In this document: positions 30,651 to 41,838 of the stretch, one piece after another
Position numbering within the stretch: position 1 is the first letter of the stretch
How the letters are laid out: each line of letters opens with the position of its first letter
NCBI GenBank assembly: GCA_012934845.2
Contig: WNNJ02001220.1
Coordinates: 62,001-126,000, forward strand
Origin: Pomphorhynchus laevis
Taxonomy: Eukaryota > Acanthocephala > Palaeacanthocephala > Echinorhynchida > Pomphorhynchidae
Length of the DNA stretch: 64,000 nucleotides
Direction of reading: 5' to 3'
Position numbers and translations under genes: made by a program
The notes under the pieces: generated by a model
Told to the model about the DNA's origin: nothing
The model's database searches: none
The model's input: the letters and a program-made list of their open reading frames with translations, nothing else

Positions 30651-31219
30651 TAAATGGGCAGGTTGTCAATTCTTAATATACAGAGTATCACATTATCATA
30701 TGGAACATTCTATGGCACTAAACGCATTATCACATGATAATTGATCGAGGCTTACTATACCATCACACAGATAGATTAGATAATGGAATTATCTTCCAGA
30801 CGAAGTTTTAAGATCCGATCTAAAGCTATTTAAATCTGCAATTTAAGATTTTTATATTATGAATGAGAACTGCTGACGTTTTCCTTTAAATTAGTGCTAA
30901 TTGTACAATTTTATGAGCTGGCAAAAAAGCCATTTTGGCTATAGCTCCGTATCCATAATAACGTATGATTTGCGCAATTATTATTACGAATATAAATTGA
31001 CACGAATTGTTCGATTAAATTCTATGCTTTTGATGAAAAAAATGGCATCAGTAGAAACTTCTATCAATCTGTTTAAACTATTGTTTAATTTAGATTAATA
31101 ATTATTTAATGATCTAGGTTAATTATTTAATATTATTTAATTTAGATTCAACTTAATTAAATATTTGGAAAAGTGCGATGGTTTCAAACATGTGTGACTT
31201 TTGTTGTTTTTTTTGTTAG

Positions 31220-31385
31220 TGGACTTTGCCACGCACTTGCCACATTAAATAAGTTATTATTAAATATAGATTTAAGATTTAGTGGTACCTATGGATATCC
31301 GACACTATTATCTGCACATTTTATGTTTTCACTTGTAATTCAAAAGTCTTTTGTATTACAAAATGATAAACCATTCAGTATAACA
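31220..31385 (+). CDS. Candidate internal exon of a multi-pass membrane protein
   Basis: A pyrimidine-rich TTTTGTTGTTTTTTTTGTTAG acceptor is followed by an open exon and a strong donor (ACA|GTAAGA). The 55 codons read LCHALATLNKLLLNIDLRFS, YGYPTLLSAHFMFSLVIQKS and DKPFSIT, that is, a hydrophobic segment with a LNKxLLN...YxYPTLLSxxH pattern. That pattern is reminiscent of nucleotide-sugar/drug-metabolite transporters (SLC35-like). No neighbouring exon was found, so it may be a stray or a lone exon. Confidence 0.35.
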
Positions 31386-31493
31386 GTAAGATGAGTACGC
31401 AACTCAGTGTTAACAACTTACTGTTTACTACCAGCTTTAAGAATTAGTAGATTACCTGTCTACCAAACATTCCCATTTCTAGGAATATAACTT

Positions 31494-31650
31494 GTCGAAG
31501 ACACGTCAACTATTTCTTAATGTAATGCGATAATGTTTCAAATAGAACAACAGTTACATAATTACTTTCAAAAACGTGAACGAAATCATAGTCAACCTTA
31601 TTCAGTTTCCCAAAATAAAAGTGAGTTAAATACTACTATCCAGATGTGTG
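31494..31650 (+). pseudogene. PSMD9 exon-2 fragment, duplicated and decayed
   Basis: Aligns with the 5' half of the real PSMD9 exon 2 about 1.07 kb downstream. It shares CAAATAGAACAACxGxTACAT and GTGAxTTAAATxxTAC. Its translation IMFQIEQQLHNYFQK corresponds to IMLQIEQRIHDHFQN. Shifts and missing flanks show it is a fossil partial duplication of the host gene. Confidence 0.75.
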
Positions 31651-32349
31651 ATAAATCATACACTCTTGCATGCTTAATCTTTAAGAATTAGCGATTTAAG
31701 ATTTATCGACTAATTCTTAAATTTGCACGATTTTTAAATTAATCCCACAAACTCGAAATTATAGTCAATTTCTCAAAAGTGATCCTGAATTATATTTTCA
31801 CTGAAGGAATAATTATTTTTGCTATTAAATAATCTTTTTAAATTTTACTTTCGTTTTACTTTCATTTTACTTTCGTTTTCTTAAAATGCGATTTGCATTT
31901 TTCGTCTTTATAAATGAGTGACTTGGATTAATAGAATCTGCGAAATTTTCTTGAAAACATCGTCCTTCGTGGATGTGATCGCAGTTACGCCATCCCGTTA
32001 TATTCTTCTAATATTTAGAATATTGTGATAAAGACGATAATCTTAAATTTATCTTTTATTCAGTGATTATTAATTCTAGTATACATAGCTTATTCATATA
32101 TCGTCCAGTTTAATAATAAGCCATTAATGTTCGCTTCTATAAATGTTATATAATTCTCTTACCACAAATGTCGAAATATTGAACGTATTATTCTGCAATA
32201 TATCTGTACAATCAGAAAATAGTGAGCATGTGCACCACCGAAATATTGGAAATGAATTTGAATAATAAATATGCCTTATCGCCTTTGAATCATTCGCATA
32301 ACAGTTGAAGAGCTCTTGTTACAGTATATTTGCATTTGATTTTAAGATT

Positions 32350-33021
32350 ATGAATTGCGAAGATATTAATAAATTGTCCGAAAAGAAAAAGGACATTGAA
32401 GATAAAATTTCGGAATATAAATCTGTGTTAGATAAATATAACGTTGGAATGAATGAATCATTGACAGATGAAGCAGATTTCCCGAGGTAAATTTTTACAT
32501 ATCTTTTACGCTAATATATCTGGATGTTTTTTTCAAGAAATGACATTGATGTTATAACAGTATTATCGGCCCGTCGAGAAATCAACTGCCTTCTTAATGA
32601 CCATAAAGCAATAATGCTTCAAATAGAACAACGGATACATGATCATTTTCAGAACGGTGAATCAAGACATACGTTAGAACATGATTATCATTCTGTTTCT
32701 GCAAATAGAAGTGAATTAAATGGTACAGACTCAGTTATGCATGATGAAGCTTTTGCACAAGTTGATCAAGTATTGGCTGGATCTCCAGCTGATATAGCCG
32801 GTATACAACAAGGGGACTTAATCACCAAAATTGGATCGTTTACTGCAAATAAGCTACTGACCAAGGATATCAAAGTGATCTCTGATATCTTTCTCGCGTC
32901 TAAGAACAGCTCTCTGCAAGTACATTTATTGCGCGATAAAGTGAATGCAGTAATTACATTCCTTGTTCCTCGAACCTGGTCTGGTTATGGATTGACTGGC
33001 CTTCGCTTAACTCTGCTTTGA
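32350..33021 (+). CDS. PSMD9: PSMD9: 26S proteasome non-ATPase regulatory subunit 9 / assembly chaperone p27 (two coding exons)
   Basis: Exon 1 is 32350-32486 (ATG, MNCEDINKLSEKKKDIED). The intron is 32487-32537 (51 nt, GTAAAT...TTTCAAG), and exon 2 is 32538-33021. The phase joins CCG AG|A as Pro-Arg inside DEADFPR|NDIDVI. The joined protein has 206 codons plus stop; human PSMD9 is 223 residues. The N-terminal coiled-coil region has GMNESLTDEADFPR and INCLLNDHKAIMLQIEQRI, highly conserved in Nas2/p27. The C-terminal PDZ domain has VDQVLAGSPADIAGIQQGD and ends WSGYGLTGLRLTLL. The protein escorts Rpt5-Rpt4 during proteasome base assembly. The frame is intact and the splice sites are standard. 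Confidence 0.93.
32487..32537 (+). other. PSMD9: Intron of PSMD9 (51 nt)
   Basis: GT at 32487 and AG at 32536-32537. Removing it joins DFPR to NDIDV exactly as in other PSMD9 proteins. A 51-nt intron is in the usual range for compact invertebrate introns. Confidence 0.9.
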
Positions 33022-34144
33022 TCGTAGATTTTTTGACGAAAATTTATCGACTTGTTTTACTTGAAGGCTGTAATCACATTCATTTGATTAGTTGAAATAA
33101 ATTGTCTGTATTTTATTAATCACTTTAAATAAAGTAAACGAAATATTTAAATTTAAATATTTTATTTAAACATTTTATTTCATTTAAAATTTTTCTAATC
33201 ATCAGCATTGATGAATTGCTGGAGATTGCGATACTTTGAGGCATATGGATATTTGTTAAAATATAAATGATTATAAATGATTATATCAGTCATACTTCGA
33301 TTTGATTGTTGGTTATAGCTGTTGGGGTCCAGACAATCATTTTTGCTTTCTTGTTGATGAATGGATCCTCATGGACATTCCAGAGACATATTATATGACA
33401 ATCTGTTTTGTTTTGTCTAAATATTCAATTCCCAATCTTAAGAATCTGAAAAGCATCCTCCAAATATCGCAGAATATTCACGAGACGGTATAAACACGAT
33501 TTTAATATTAATTTTACAAAATAATTATTAAAATAGACTAAAGGTTTTATCTATTAAGAATATAAATCAGTACTGTTTTAATGCACTGACATTTATATTC
33601 AGTATGTACAAAACAATCGTTAGAAAATAAATTCATATTTTGTAGGCATTCAAGTATTTATGTTTTAGGAAGGATATATATGGTATTTTCATTATTCGAG
33701 AGGGTTACGCACCTTCCCTTCCCGCAAATTCCAAAAATTTACGAATTATTGAAATTTTAAAACGTTCATTCCAAAATTTGCTTCTCAAACGCGTTCTAAA
33801 GGCAATCTTACTCATTAATGCAATAACAATGTAGTGATCAAAATCAGGAGGAGGAAAAATCGAAATATCATCGTTATTTTAAATTTATTTATTCATTATA
33901 CACCGTATCATATATCTTTTCTAATTTTTTACTGATATTGTTATTTTATAGCTATTTACCTGTTGCACTATATCATCTTTGTTTTCTAATATTTTATTTA
34001 ATATTAACTGACATTGATATTTAATTTTCTGTTGAAAATGGCCTAATAATACTGAATTTTTTTAAAGAAATGTATCAGTAAGAAAAAATAATAAGTTAGT
34101 GCTAAGTTGTTGTGTCTATTTATGCCATTATGTCATTCTTTCAG
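33022..34144. other. AT-rich intergenic sequence
   Basis: 3' flank of PSMD9 (several AATAAA-like words at 33095-33140) and spacer. A 63-residue open segment at 33302-33493 has no recognisable motif, and I leave it uncalled. Confidence 0.5.
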
Positions 34145-34226
34145 AAATATGCACGAAAGTGGATCTGGCAGATCAAAGAATCATGGAAGCTGATCGTGCC
34201 ATTAAAAATCCAAAACATGATTTGAG
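34145..34226 (+). CDS. Candidate short host exon next to the LINE A insertion
   Basis: Acceptor CATTCTTTCAG, 82 nt, donor GAG|GTATTC. In one frame it reads ICTKVDLADQRIMEADRAIK and NPKHDLR. The family was not recognised. LINE A copy 2 ends about 20 nt after the donor, so if the exon is real the LINE sits in the following intron. Confidence 0.3.
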
Positions 34227-34302
34227 GTATTCAATGCAAGTATTGTAGGGTCGTTGATAATAAAGATTTTATTACCAGAAAAATACATAAGTGTCTAGTG
34301 AC

Positions 34303-35399
34303 TTAAGAAGACATAACAAACAACAAACACAACAGAGTTGAGGAAAACTCAAAACAAAAACAGCCACTTCCACCTATTCTGGCCTCAAATCCATGGGAAT
34401 ATGAGCATCCCAACCAATCCAACACGTCGCTTTCTGATTGAACCACCCGGGGTCTTTCACCCCCCGGAAGAATCCAATCGGTGCGAACGATGCTGGGTAA
34501 ACGCGAGACGAGGAACTTCAGGAACCTGAGTCTTTGCTCTGAGGGACGTCCTCTAGAGAAGAAGACTAATCCCGAGATAGCCCAGGTGCCCCAAAGGCGC
34601 ATCTTGGTTTTCCCATTCAACGACAAATGCTGGGCCCGTTTCAGAGCCCATCTAGCTCTCTTCAGGATACGTTTTTGGCGGAGTCTAAAACAAGATTGGA
34701 TCTGGGCAACTGGTCTTTTAAACTTAAAAAGAATCCGCTGATGTCGGAGACTACGTCCTTACACCTGCGTCCAGAGAACAGGGCTGTGGTGTCATCAGCG
34801 TACACCACTAGACGTTGATCACGTTTTAATATTTTGAGTAGATTGATGGAGGCAGCAAGTTTTAAGATAGGGGAGAGAGGGGAACCTTGAGGCACACCCG
34901 TAATAGGGTAGAACTGACGCGCATCAGGGTCATCATCATAGTAAAAACGCTTGGTGTACAGCAGTATCTCCACCCTGTTAACAATTCTCGCAGGCAACCC
35001 AAGGGACCTGAGAGAAGAGATAACAAATGGTATGGAGATGCGGTCAAATGCAGCGGAAAAATCAAGGAAAACAGCCACAGCGAGTTGATGACTATTCTCC
35101 CGACAGAACCTATGCACTTCACCAACTGCTGAATGGACAGAGCGACTTTTGACGAACCCATGGAAACTAGGAGGGATTAAATTTCGCCTACTTAGATAAT
35201 CGCGGATTCTACGCGCAAGCGCTTTTTCGTAGATCGATACGAGGGAATTTTGAATCGAAATGGACCGCAGATCTTTAGGACATGTGACCGGATATTTTTT
35301 GGGTAAAAGAATTTTACGACTAATGTTGATGCCGGCCACATCGGATGGGGTGGCTAATAGCATTGTGACGGCCACCTCCCTTCTTTGATCGGCTGTCAA
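34303..35399 (-). pseudogene. LINE A copy 2: reverse transcriptase of ORF2
   Basis: DLRPISIQNSLVSIYEKALA, FHGFVKSRSVHSAVGEVHR, AVFLDFSAAFDRISIP (motif A), TGVPQGSPLSPILKLAAS (motif B) and LVVYADDTTALFSG (motif C, intact), then the thumb (MSLNGKTKMRLWGTWAISG) to 34303. One frame change lies near 34660. The same order is seen in copy 1. Confidence 0.8.
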
Positions 35400-36650
35400 A
35401 AGCTGACAGACTTGAGAAGAGAGTGGAGCGACGGATTTGGAGGTGCCCGGTAGATGCCCCAGGCGTTGAGAATATCTGGCACAGATAAGTCTCTACTCCT
35501 GAAGTCTCCCCAGAGCGGGATTGGTTGCGGTGATTGAGTGGCTCCATAATTATGTAGGGCTAGTGACTCCTCCAAAACTTTATCAAGGCCTATACTACCG
35601 ATCCAACCCACAGCCCTATCCCTCCAGCAAACAAACTTCTCCTTCTTGAATATCTTCCGAAAGGAAGACTGAGAAGGGTCAAGACGAGCGATACTCGCCC
35701 TATCTCTACTCAGCTGGAACCAGTATCTGGTGCGCCAGTATTCATACGAGAGGGTATGTCTGGCAGAGGAAGAGAGATTAGGGAGGTTCAGCAGATTAGC
35801 TAGGACCCTGAGTTTTGTCGGAGTGGGATTGAAAATGCGACCTTTATAGGTTGTCGAAAGCAACGCGGTAGCTTGCGAAGAGAGATAGGAATTAAATTCG
35901 GTTAGGCTCTCATTACCAATTCGTGGGAAGCGTTGGATAGCTGCCTGGAAGAAAGCCACTCTGATCGGGTCAAAGTGGAACCTTCTGCGAAGCAGCGAAT
36001 CATCTTCTATCCGCCAGCGAATTAGATCATGAGAGGTGGACAGATGTTGCCGCGATTGCTCCGTGCAGAAAGGTTTAAACAACCATCTCTCGTGGAGCAA
36101 TAATAAGTCGAGGAGTGAATTCGATGATGTGCAATGAAACGTGGGGGAGGGTGGTTTGTGAATAAGATAACCGTTCCTGGCTATGCGGTGTGCTGCATTA
36201 ATCCAACGACCAGTTCTGTCGTTGAAGTCACCTAGTACCATGTCATAGCCGCCGTCAATAATCCCATTCAGGAGGTCACGGTTCTTGTGAATCTCTCCTG
36301 GACGAATGTAGACGTTGGCAAGACTGATGAGGCGTTTACCGTTCTTAACGAGTGAAACTACTAGACAAAACAGGGCTGGACAAGAGTAGTTTAGCAAGAG
36401 GGAAGACCATAAAGAGCACTTAACTAAGGTCATGAGTCCTTGAGAAGAAGATGAGTGAGGCGAGGTAATGTACGGAGTATAGTGGGAATAAATGTGCTAA
36501 GGGATAAATCGAGTAATGTCCTGGGGGAGACGGATAGACCGCGTCTCCTGAAGGACTATAACATCTGCATATCTACTATATAAAAGTCTAAGGGCAGAAT
36601 CACCTCCCGGATTCCACTGAATAATATTCATTGAAAAAGGCTCGGACTTA
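35396..36650 (-). pseudogene. LINE A copy 2: AP endonuclease and linker of ORF2
   Basis: Starts ATGGTGAGTAAGTCC (36657 region) with MNIIQWNPGGDSALRLL and ADVIVLQETRSIRLPQDIT. A long open part (35396-36433) has LANVYIRPGEIHKNRD, MVLGDFNDRTGRWINAAHR, the SHDLIRW position of the catalytic histidine, and a linker with ARHTLSYEYWRTRYWFQLSR. An internal stop lies in the EN start. Confidence 0.75.
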
Positions 36651-36779
36651 CTCACCATTGTTTTAAATTAGTTGGAAGGAGGATGCCAACCTAGACTGAG
36701 CCAGGTGCGAGAGGGTTACCCCCTTGCCACTCGGTTCGTCCAAGGTTAGACCCCCAAGGCATTATCATCATTTTCCTTT

Positions 36780-37820
36780 GAGGCCTTCTCCAGAAGCTTC
36801 CCTACTTTAAGGGGTGGCACCGTCTGTACCGAACCACCTCTCTTCTTTGTCTTGGTCGGCTTCATAATCTCAGCTGCAGGAATGGAAGGGCGAGAGACGG
36901 AAGCTACTAATGGGACAAGGAGGCGTTCATGTCCGCCATGATTGCTCTTTTCTGATTGGCCAATAGAGTCAGGATGTCGGAATTTGTCATTCTATTTTCT
37001 TGCGCAGAAGCCACTGCATAGGATGAGCTGGACTTTGGTTGTGAAGGAAATATGCCCCTTGTTAGAACAAACCGGTGGAGCCGTGCACTTATCATTCCCC
37101 ACACATTGAGGACAATCTACCGAACCACAGACCCACAGGTCCTTTTGCAGTGGCATAAGGACCACCTATGCCCCCATGTGTGACAGACCTGGCAGTGTGG
37201 ATAAGTCCACTTGTCTTCTTCTATTACTGAGAACGATAGGTTATACCCTATGAAGGGGTTAGACCCGTTGTTAGCTAAGAGGTGTCCATTATCAGCATCA
37301 ATATTCCCAAAGGCTACAGAGAGGGGTTCACCCCCCCCTTCCCAGTAATTGCCTCACTGAATGGAGGCCAAACTTATTTTTTAATGCGCATAGATCGTCT
37401 TCAGCCAGAAAAGAAGGAAAGTTATTTATTTTGACTGTGCAAAGTATAGGTTTGATAGTTATGGCGCCCACATCATTGAGATACTTTTCAAATTAAGTAC
37501 GAAATTCCTTTAAAATTGCGCTGTTTATAAAAGAGCCTTTATCGTATTCTCGTGAAATTTTGCTGAGTTGAACAGAACCCTATTCGGGTATTTAGCCACA
37601 AAACCACGAAGAAATTTGTTAAATAATAAATTATTTGCAATATGCGCCTTTGATTTTATGAGACACAGATTGTTCGCCTTTGGAATTGGGGGTAGTAGCC
37701 CCTCGTCATTAAGAGAACGAACCAAAACCGTACTAACGTTCATTGTTGAGTCAATCGTTGATCGTTTATTATTAAAAAGTACCTGATCTATACCAGAATT
37801 CGACTGCGATTCTGCGCTTA
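36780..37820 (-). pseudogene. LINE A copy 2: ORF1 with zinc knuckles (Gag-like), interrupted
   Basis: Parts in order: LLPPIPKANNLCLIKSKAHI and FLRGFVAKYPNRVLFNSAK (37525-37743); VKINNFPSFLAEDDLCALKN (about 37380-37440), an RRM-like piece; then FGNIDADNGHLLANNGSNP and IEEDKWTYPHCQVCHTWGHR with further cysteines (CGSVDCPQCVGNDKC) near 37070-37200, which give CCHC-type knuckles. The tail has MTNSDILTLLANQKRAIMAD and KKRGGSVQTVPPLK. It is an RNA-binding ORF1 of an I/R1/Jockey-like LINE. Confidence 0.65.
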
Positions 37821-37830
37821 TGATACATCG

Positions 37831-38936
37831 CGTTTTTTAGATATGTTTTAGAGCTTGCTGGCCTCTTCATATCTGTCAAAAGAGAGTGTACGTCGTACAC
37901 ACTATACTAATTCACATTTAAATTAATAATTGAGAAACAATGAAATTGAGTTTTGCAATAGTTATTCTTAAGTTTAGCTTAGGGTGCTACTAAAACAATA
38001 AATCTAAAATAAACTTAAAAATTATCAGTATATTTTACATTTCAAGTACAAATGTTTAGAATTAAACGTCCTATGAAATTACTGAATCAAAAATACGTAA
38101 AAAATAAGATAACATATTCGTTCAGAGAAGGTACTTTATAAAGCTACCATGCTTTATGATTACCAATCGTAGTGAAACTACTGTAAGATATCAGGTTTTT
38201 TGCCCAACGAAAAGCTCTTATGCACAATGCAGCCACTTTCGCCAATTTAATACTCAATGTGATGCTCAAATCTCGTATCGTTTGTTGATAATCCTGCCCA
38301 TTCTTGTTTGCTTTCTTGGCTGCTGTGTTTCAATAAAACAATTTCATTAGTTGTTAACAGATAAAAAATAAGATCAATGAACAACTTATGAAATTGTTTT
38401 GTTTTTATTGTGAAAATAATCCATTTTGTGCAACAAGTATCATTTCAGTCTTTTGCCATTAACATAAATATGTCCCTTCGATTTTAAAATAAATTTTTAA
38501 AAACCATTTGAACATTTTTGAAATGTTTAAGGATATGATTAAATTAATGCCAAAAATTGAAGATACCCTCAAGCTTTGCAAAGTACAAACGTTATACACA
38601 TCGACACTGCGTAGGATTTCTTTCAGAAATGGTTTATCCCATGAAAGCAAATTATCGGGGAAAAGCCAAGATATGATTTTATTCAAAACATATTGAACAT
38701 AATATTTGAAAAGTACACACTAAATCCATAATCTCCTTCCATTTTCGATTAGATAGCTTTCAAAGGAACGAATTAAAAAATCAATCCGTATTTTTGCATA
38801 AATGTTTAAAAAATCGAAATTTTGTGAACATTTTCATTTTAATTCTGAAGATGATAGCAGGAGCCATCAAAATATTGTACTTTTAAATAAAGGGAAATAT
38901 GTTAATTTATGTTTTAATATTCCTTCATGTTTTACT
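37831..38936. other. AT-rich sequence with unrecognised open segments
   Basis: No gene can be supported. An open stretch at 38156-38350 (plus) ends in a hydrophobic helix (LLIILPILVCFLGCCVSI). Another at 38508-38696 reads MFKDMIKLMPKIEDTLKLCK and SFRNGLSHESKLSGKSQ. Neither has recognisable domains or convincing splice sites. The segment at 38657-38710 partly recurs at 39405-39455. Confidence 0.35.
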
Positions 38937-39380
38937 TTCTCAAATGATGATGTCATTCAGCATGAATTTTTAGTAATCATATAAGTTCGACGCGAAAGAA
39001 TGACAAATGCCGTTTCTTTATCACTATGACTAATCAGTGCCAGTTACCTCCCACTGCTGGATGCAGAGGAGGACTAGCAGACGGCAATTAACGAATGAAT
39101 CAAGTGCATGATGTACTATAAAATCTCTAGTAACATCATTTACTAGAGTGCTGAATTAGCACTACAGCTTCACCAAATTTGATCATTAGCAAAAGGGCAA
39201 ATGCCAGTGCAAGATATCTTAATATCAGCATACTTCTATTTCTCAAATGATGATACCATTCCGCGTGAATTTTTAGTAATCATATAAGTTCGACGCGAAA
39301 GAATGACAAATGCCGTTTCTTCATCACTATGACTCATCAGTGCCAGTTCCCTCACACTGCTGAATGCAGATGAGGACTAT
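38937..39380 (+). repeat. Pair of about 140-bp direct repeats, 302 bp apart
   Basis: 38937-39078 and 39239-39380 share TTTTTAGTAATCATATAAGT, TCGACGCGAAAGAATGACAA and AATCAGTGCCAGTT-type words with few differences. The spacer includes another related word at 39180. Origin unknown; possibly a short interspersed element present twice. Confidence 0.75.
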
Positions 39381-39699
39381 ACATTTTAATATGCTAATTA
39401 AAACAAAGGGACATGATTTTATTCGAAACATATAGCATGGAACATAATATTTGAAGATTAATCAAAAATTACTAAAAATTAAATATTTTATAATTTAATA
39501 ATTTTTAAATAATTTAAAGTATGAAAGTTTTTTAATATATGAAAGTGTACAACTTATAAATTTAACAACAAAACGTCATAACAGATAACAATAAGTAAAC
39601 ACAGTTTCCAATAATTTGGCATTGCTCAATTACATTTAAGAAGACAATTATAATTATTTGATGGCAGAAGGTAAATGTACAGACTGGTAATGGATGCAA

Positions 39700-39866
39700 T
39701 TAGGCGTATATTTCGTTGAAGGGTACTTTACTGTAACTGCATGAATTCAATCGTGTATTGTCTTTTAGCGCATAGCTTCCTTCATCTCGTTTTCGAATTC
39801 GAAAAACAATGTATATTATTACGAGTATAATTGATAGTATAACTATCGATGTTATACTCACAGCAG
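39700..39866 (-). CDS. Sdc: Syndecan, last coding exon: transmembrane segment and cytoplasmic tail
   Basis: After the acceptor TTTGTTTTCAG (39868-39867) the exon reads AAVSITSIVILSIILVIIYI (membrane helix), then VFRIRKRDEGSYALKDNTR and SYSKVPFNEIYA before TAA at 39702-39700. R-I-R-K-R-D-E-G-S-Y is the C1 region of syndecans (usually RMRKKDEGSY), and the final EIYA corresponds to the EFYA PDZ-binding end. Syndecan is a cell-surface heparan sulfate proteoglycan and matrix co-receptor; the tail binds PDZ adaptors such as syntenin. The intact reading frame argues for a functional gene. The phase (2 nt before the first codon) fits the upstream exon. Confidence 0.88.
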
Positions 39867-40167
39867 CTGAAAACAAAGTTTAGCACTCAGATAGCAGAGA
39901 TACACACTTAACGAACACAAAACATAAATATATCAGTCATTAAGATTGTTGATTTATTTGTTCATATGCCCTTTTCTGATGTAAGTAGTTATGGAAACAA
40001 TCACTTTGAAGAAATATTTCAAGCGCAATTAATTTATTTTTTATTTAATAAACCGAATATATTAAAAAAATATTTAAAATATAAAAATAATATAAAAAAA
40101 ATATGACAAAATATTTATAGTTTTCTATTGTAAAATATACCTTAACAATGTACCTTAGCATTCTAAA

Positions 40168-40275
40168 GGTACACAGCTTTCTGATGAGTCCGGATGTACC
40201 ATTGCACGGCGGTGAGGACGAAACAACACAAATATGTTAAGCTAAAATCTGGTATGTTGTGAGTCAAGGTGTATG
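40168..40275 (+). ncRNA. Hammerhead ribozyme candidate (type I arrangement)
   Basis: Core CTGATGA at 40181-40187, stem II GTCC/GGAC (40188-40191 with 40216-40219) with an extended hairpin between, GAAA at 40220-40223, and a GTC cleavage triplet at 40263-40265. Stem I pairs TACAC..CTTT (40170-40180) with AAGGTGTA (40266-40273), leaving a small bulge as natural hammerheads do. Stem III is AC/GT next to the core, extended by AACA/TGTT. All invariant core bases are present. It lies in the intergenic flank of syndecan, outside any recognised PLE. Activity is not shown. Confidence 0.7.
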
Positions 40276-40947
40276 GAGTTGGAAGTAATGAAAGAAGGAT
40301 ACAGTAATTTGTTACTGCTGCGAAATTACCTTGTGTGATCTAGCAAAATTGACTATATATATGAGACTGATGTGATCAGGAGATCATTAAATCGGTGCTT
40401 GTGATTCTTTGATTATTTATTTGGAGCATGATCAACAAAACACATTTTTGATATTTTGCTAACATAAAAACAACAAAATTTATTTATAAAGCGTTTTTAT
40501 TAAAATTGTTTAATCATCTCCTGTAGAAAAATTCGATGAAATCACATAAAACAAAAAACTTTAAGTACAATGTCGAACATATTTTATAATATGTTGATGC
40601 ATTTTCTGCGCAAATGCATCAACTTAGGTCTTGATAAAACTCATGATACCGATGCTGGTTTCTGCTGCGAAATCACCTTGTTTGATCGTGCAAAATTGAC
40701 AAAATAAATGAAAGAATCCATCAAAGGATAACCAACACCGATGCAATGATCTCCTGATCGCATCAATGTTAAATATAAAGAAAGAATGCTTAAAATGCAT
40801 CTCGAAAATGTAGTTTCAGAAATTTATCAAATTGAAGGTTTCATATCCTTGAGAATTTAAAGCGGCAATTTATATCCTAGTTGGTGCTGTATATTTTTAA
40901 TATATGAAAGTGTACAACTTATAAATCTAATAACAAAAAGTCGAAAA

Positions 40948-41148
40948 TTGTGCAACAAAAGTCACAGGTCATTTGAGCCTAGGTTTTACCTATCGGAGAA
41001 CCTAGGCTTTAATCTAAAAGTGAAAAACAATTTAGAAGTCGACAACGACAGTACAATGCTTCCGATGACTCCGGTAGTACCGTTAAATAAAACTATTGAA
41101 AGGGTGATTAGGCAGGCGAAACGTTCAATAAAACAAACGAAATATTAA
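40948..41148 (+). CDS. Unrecognised open segment, 60-66 aa
   Basis: Plus-strand open frame with YLSENLGFNLKVKNNLEVDN, STMLPMTPVVPLNKTIERVI and RQAKRSIKQTKY before TAA. It lies opposite the syndecan intron and begins with a hairpin (40976-41008, AGCCTAGGTT/AACCTAGGCT). No family recognised and no upstream exon identified; it may be a terminal exon or chance. Confidence 0.2.
   Translation: MCNKSHRSFEPRFYLSENLGFNLKVKNNLEVDNDSTMLPMTPVVPLNKTIERVIRQAKRSIKQTKY
40976..41008 (+). repeat. 10-bp stem-loop
   Basis: AGCCTAGGTT, 13-nt loop, AACCTAGGCT: a perfect 10-bp stem. Context gives no function. Confidence 0.7.
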
Positions 41149-41305
41149 TTACTCGGATTAATATTGCATATTAATTCGAGTAATGTATTTCCTTTTTACA
41201 ACAAATGATTATTTAAAAATATGTATTTCATTATTTTATTTCATTTTGGCATATTACAGATCAAAAGAGAATTTTACTTAATGAATAATTAAAAAATGAA
41301 AATAC

Positions 41306-41407
41306 CTGCCATTATGATTGGTTTCGACATTATGCTTTTTAGAAAATCACTTCTTTTGTGGTCTTTAATAGCTTCTTGATCCATTGCTGATGTTTCCTGA
41401 TCCTCAA
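41306..41407 (-). CDS. Sdc: Syndecan, juxtamembrane exon
   Basis: 102-nt exon, acceptor AGTTATTTTTAG and donor GCAG|GTATTT. It reads EDQETSAMDQEAIKDHKRSD and FLKSIMSKPIIMA, leaving one G that joins with CT of the last exon to give Ala. Its place directly before the membrane helix and the matching phase make it the extracellular juxtamembrane part of syndecan, where shedding proteases cut in other species. The ectodomain sequence itself is not conserved among syndecans, so the assignment rests on splice phase and context. Confidence 0.7.
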
Positions 41408-41838
41408 CTAAAAATAACTTTTATATTTTACAATATCAACGCGGTTGACTAATACGCGTTGACATAGTTATTATACACAAGAAAATTCAGCTAGGTCATT
41501 ACAAAAGTGTGGACTAAGTTTAATGAATAGCAAATATAAGCCAGCGCACGTTGCAAATTTTGGAACTTTAGAGCAAATTTTAAAATATATCGAGTAGAGC
41601 AGCAAACATATGAAAAACGTTGTGAATTTCCAATGAAAAATATGACGACGTCATTTTTAGTTAAATGTTTAAGTTAATATACGGTGTTAAACACAAGAGA
41701 TTAAACAATAATGTGATAGAAATTAAGAGAAAAAACAATTCGCAATAAATTGATAATCTGAAAATTACTCAATAACAAATAAAAATGTTTTTGCATTAAT
41801 GTTGACTTCAGATATAAGACTATTTTCTTTTAATTTTA

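Larger units (their letters stand above)
34245..37830 (-). mobile_element. LINE family A, copy 2: ORF1 + ORF2, near full length
   Basis: Minus-strand copy. ORF1 runs from about 37820 down to 36780 and ORF2 from 36650 to 34303, followed by a short 3' UTR with AATAAA near 34265. It contains all segments missing from copy 1. The frame is interrupted in ORF1 (two or three places), once in the EN start (near 36508), near 35398 and near 34660. RT catalytic residues are intact. The end has no poly(A) and finishes near AAAATCTTTATTATCAACG. Confidence 0.85.
39533..40940 (+). repeat. Unit flanked by 47-bp direct repeats, containing the hammerhead
   Basis: TAATATATGAAAGTGTACAA followed by CTTATAAATxTAAxAACAAAA occurs at 39533-39580 and again at 40894-40941, about 1.36 kb apart. 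The hammerhead candidate lies between them, and so does the last syndecan exon, so this is not a simple mobile unit. Within it, 40297-40345 (TACTGCTGCGAAATTACCTT...GTGTGATC) recurs at 40660-40710, and 40372-40402 recurs inverted at 40733-40763 (GATCTCCTGATC). Confidence 0.5.

Noticed and set aside
33302-33493. 63-residue frame after PSMD9
   Set aside because: AT-rich 3' flank, no conserved pattern and no initiator context.
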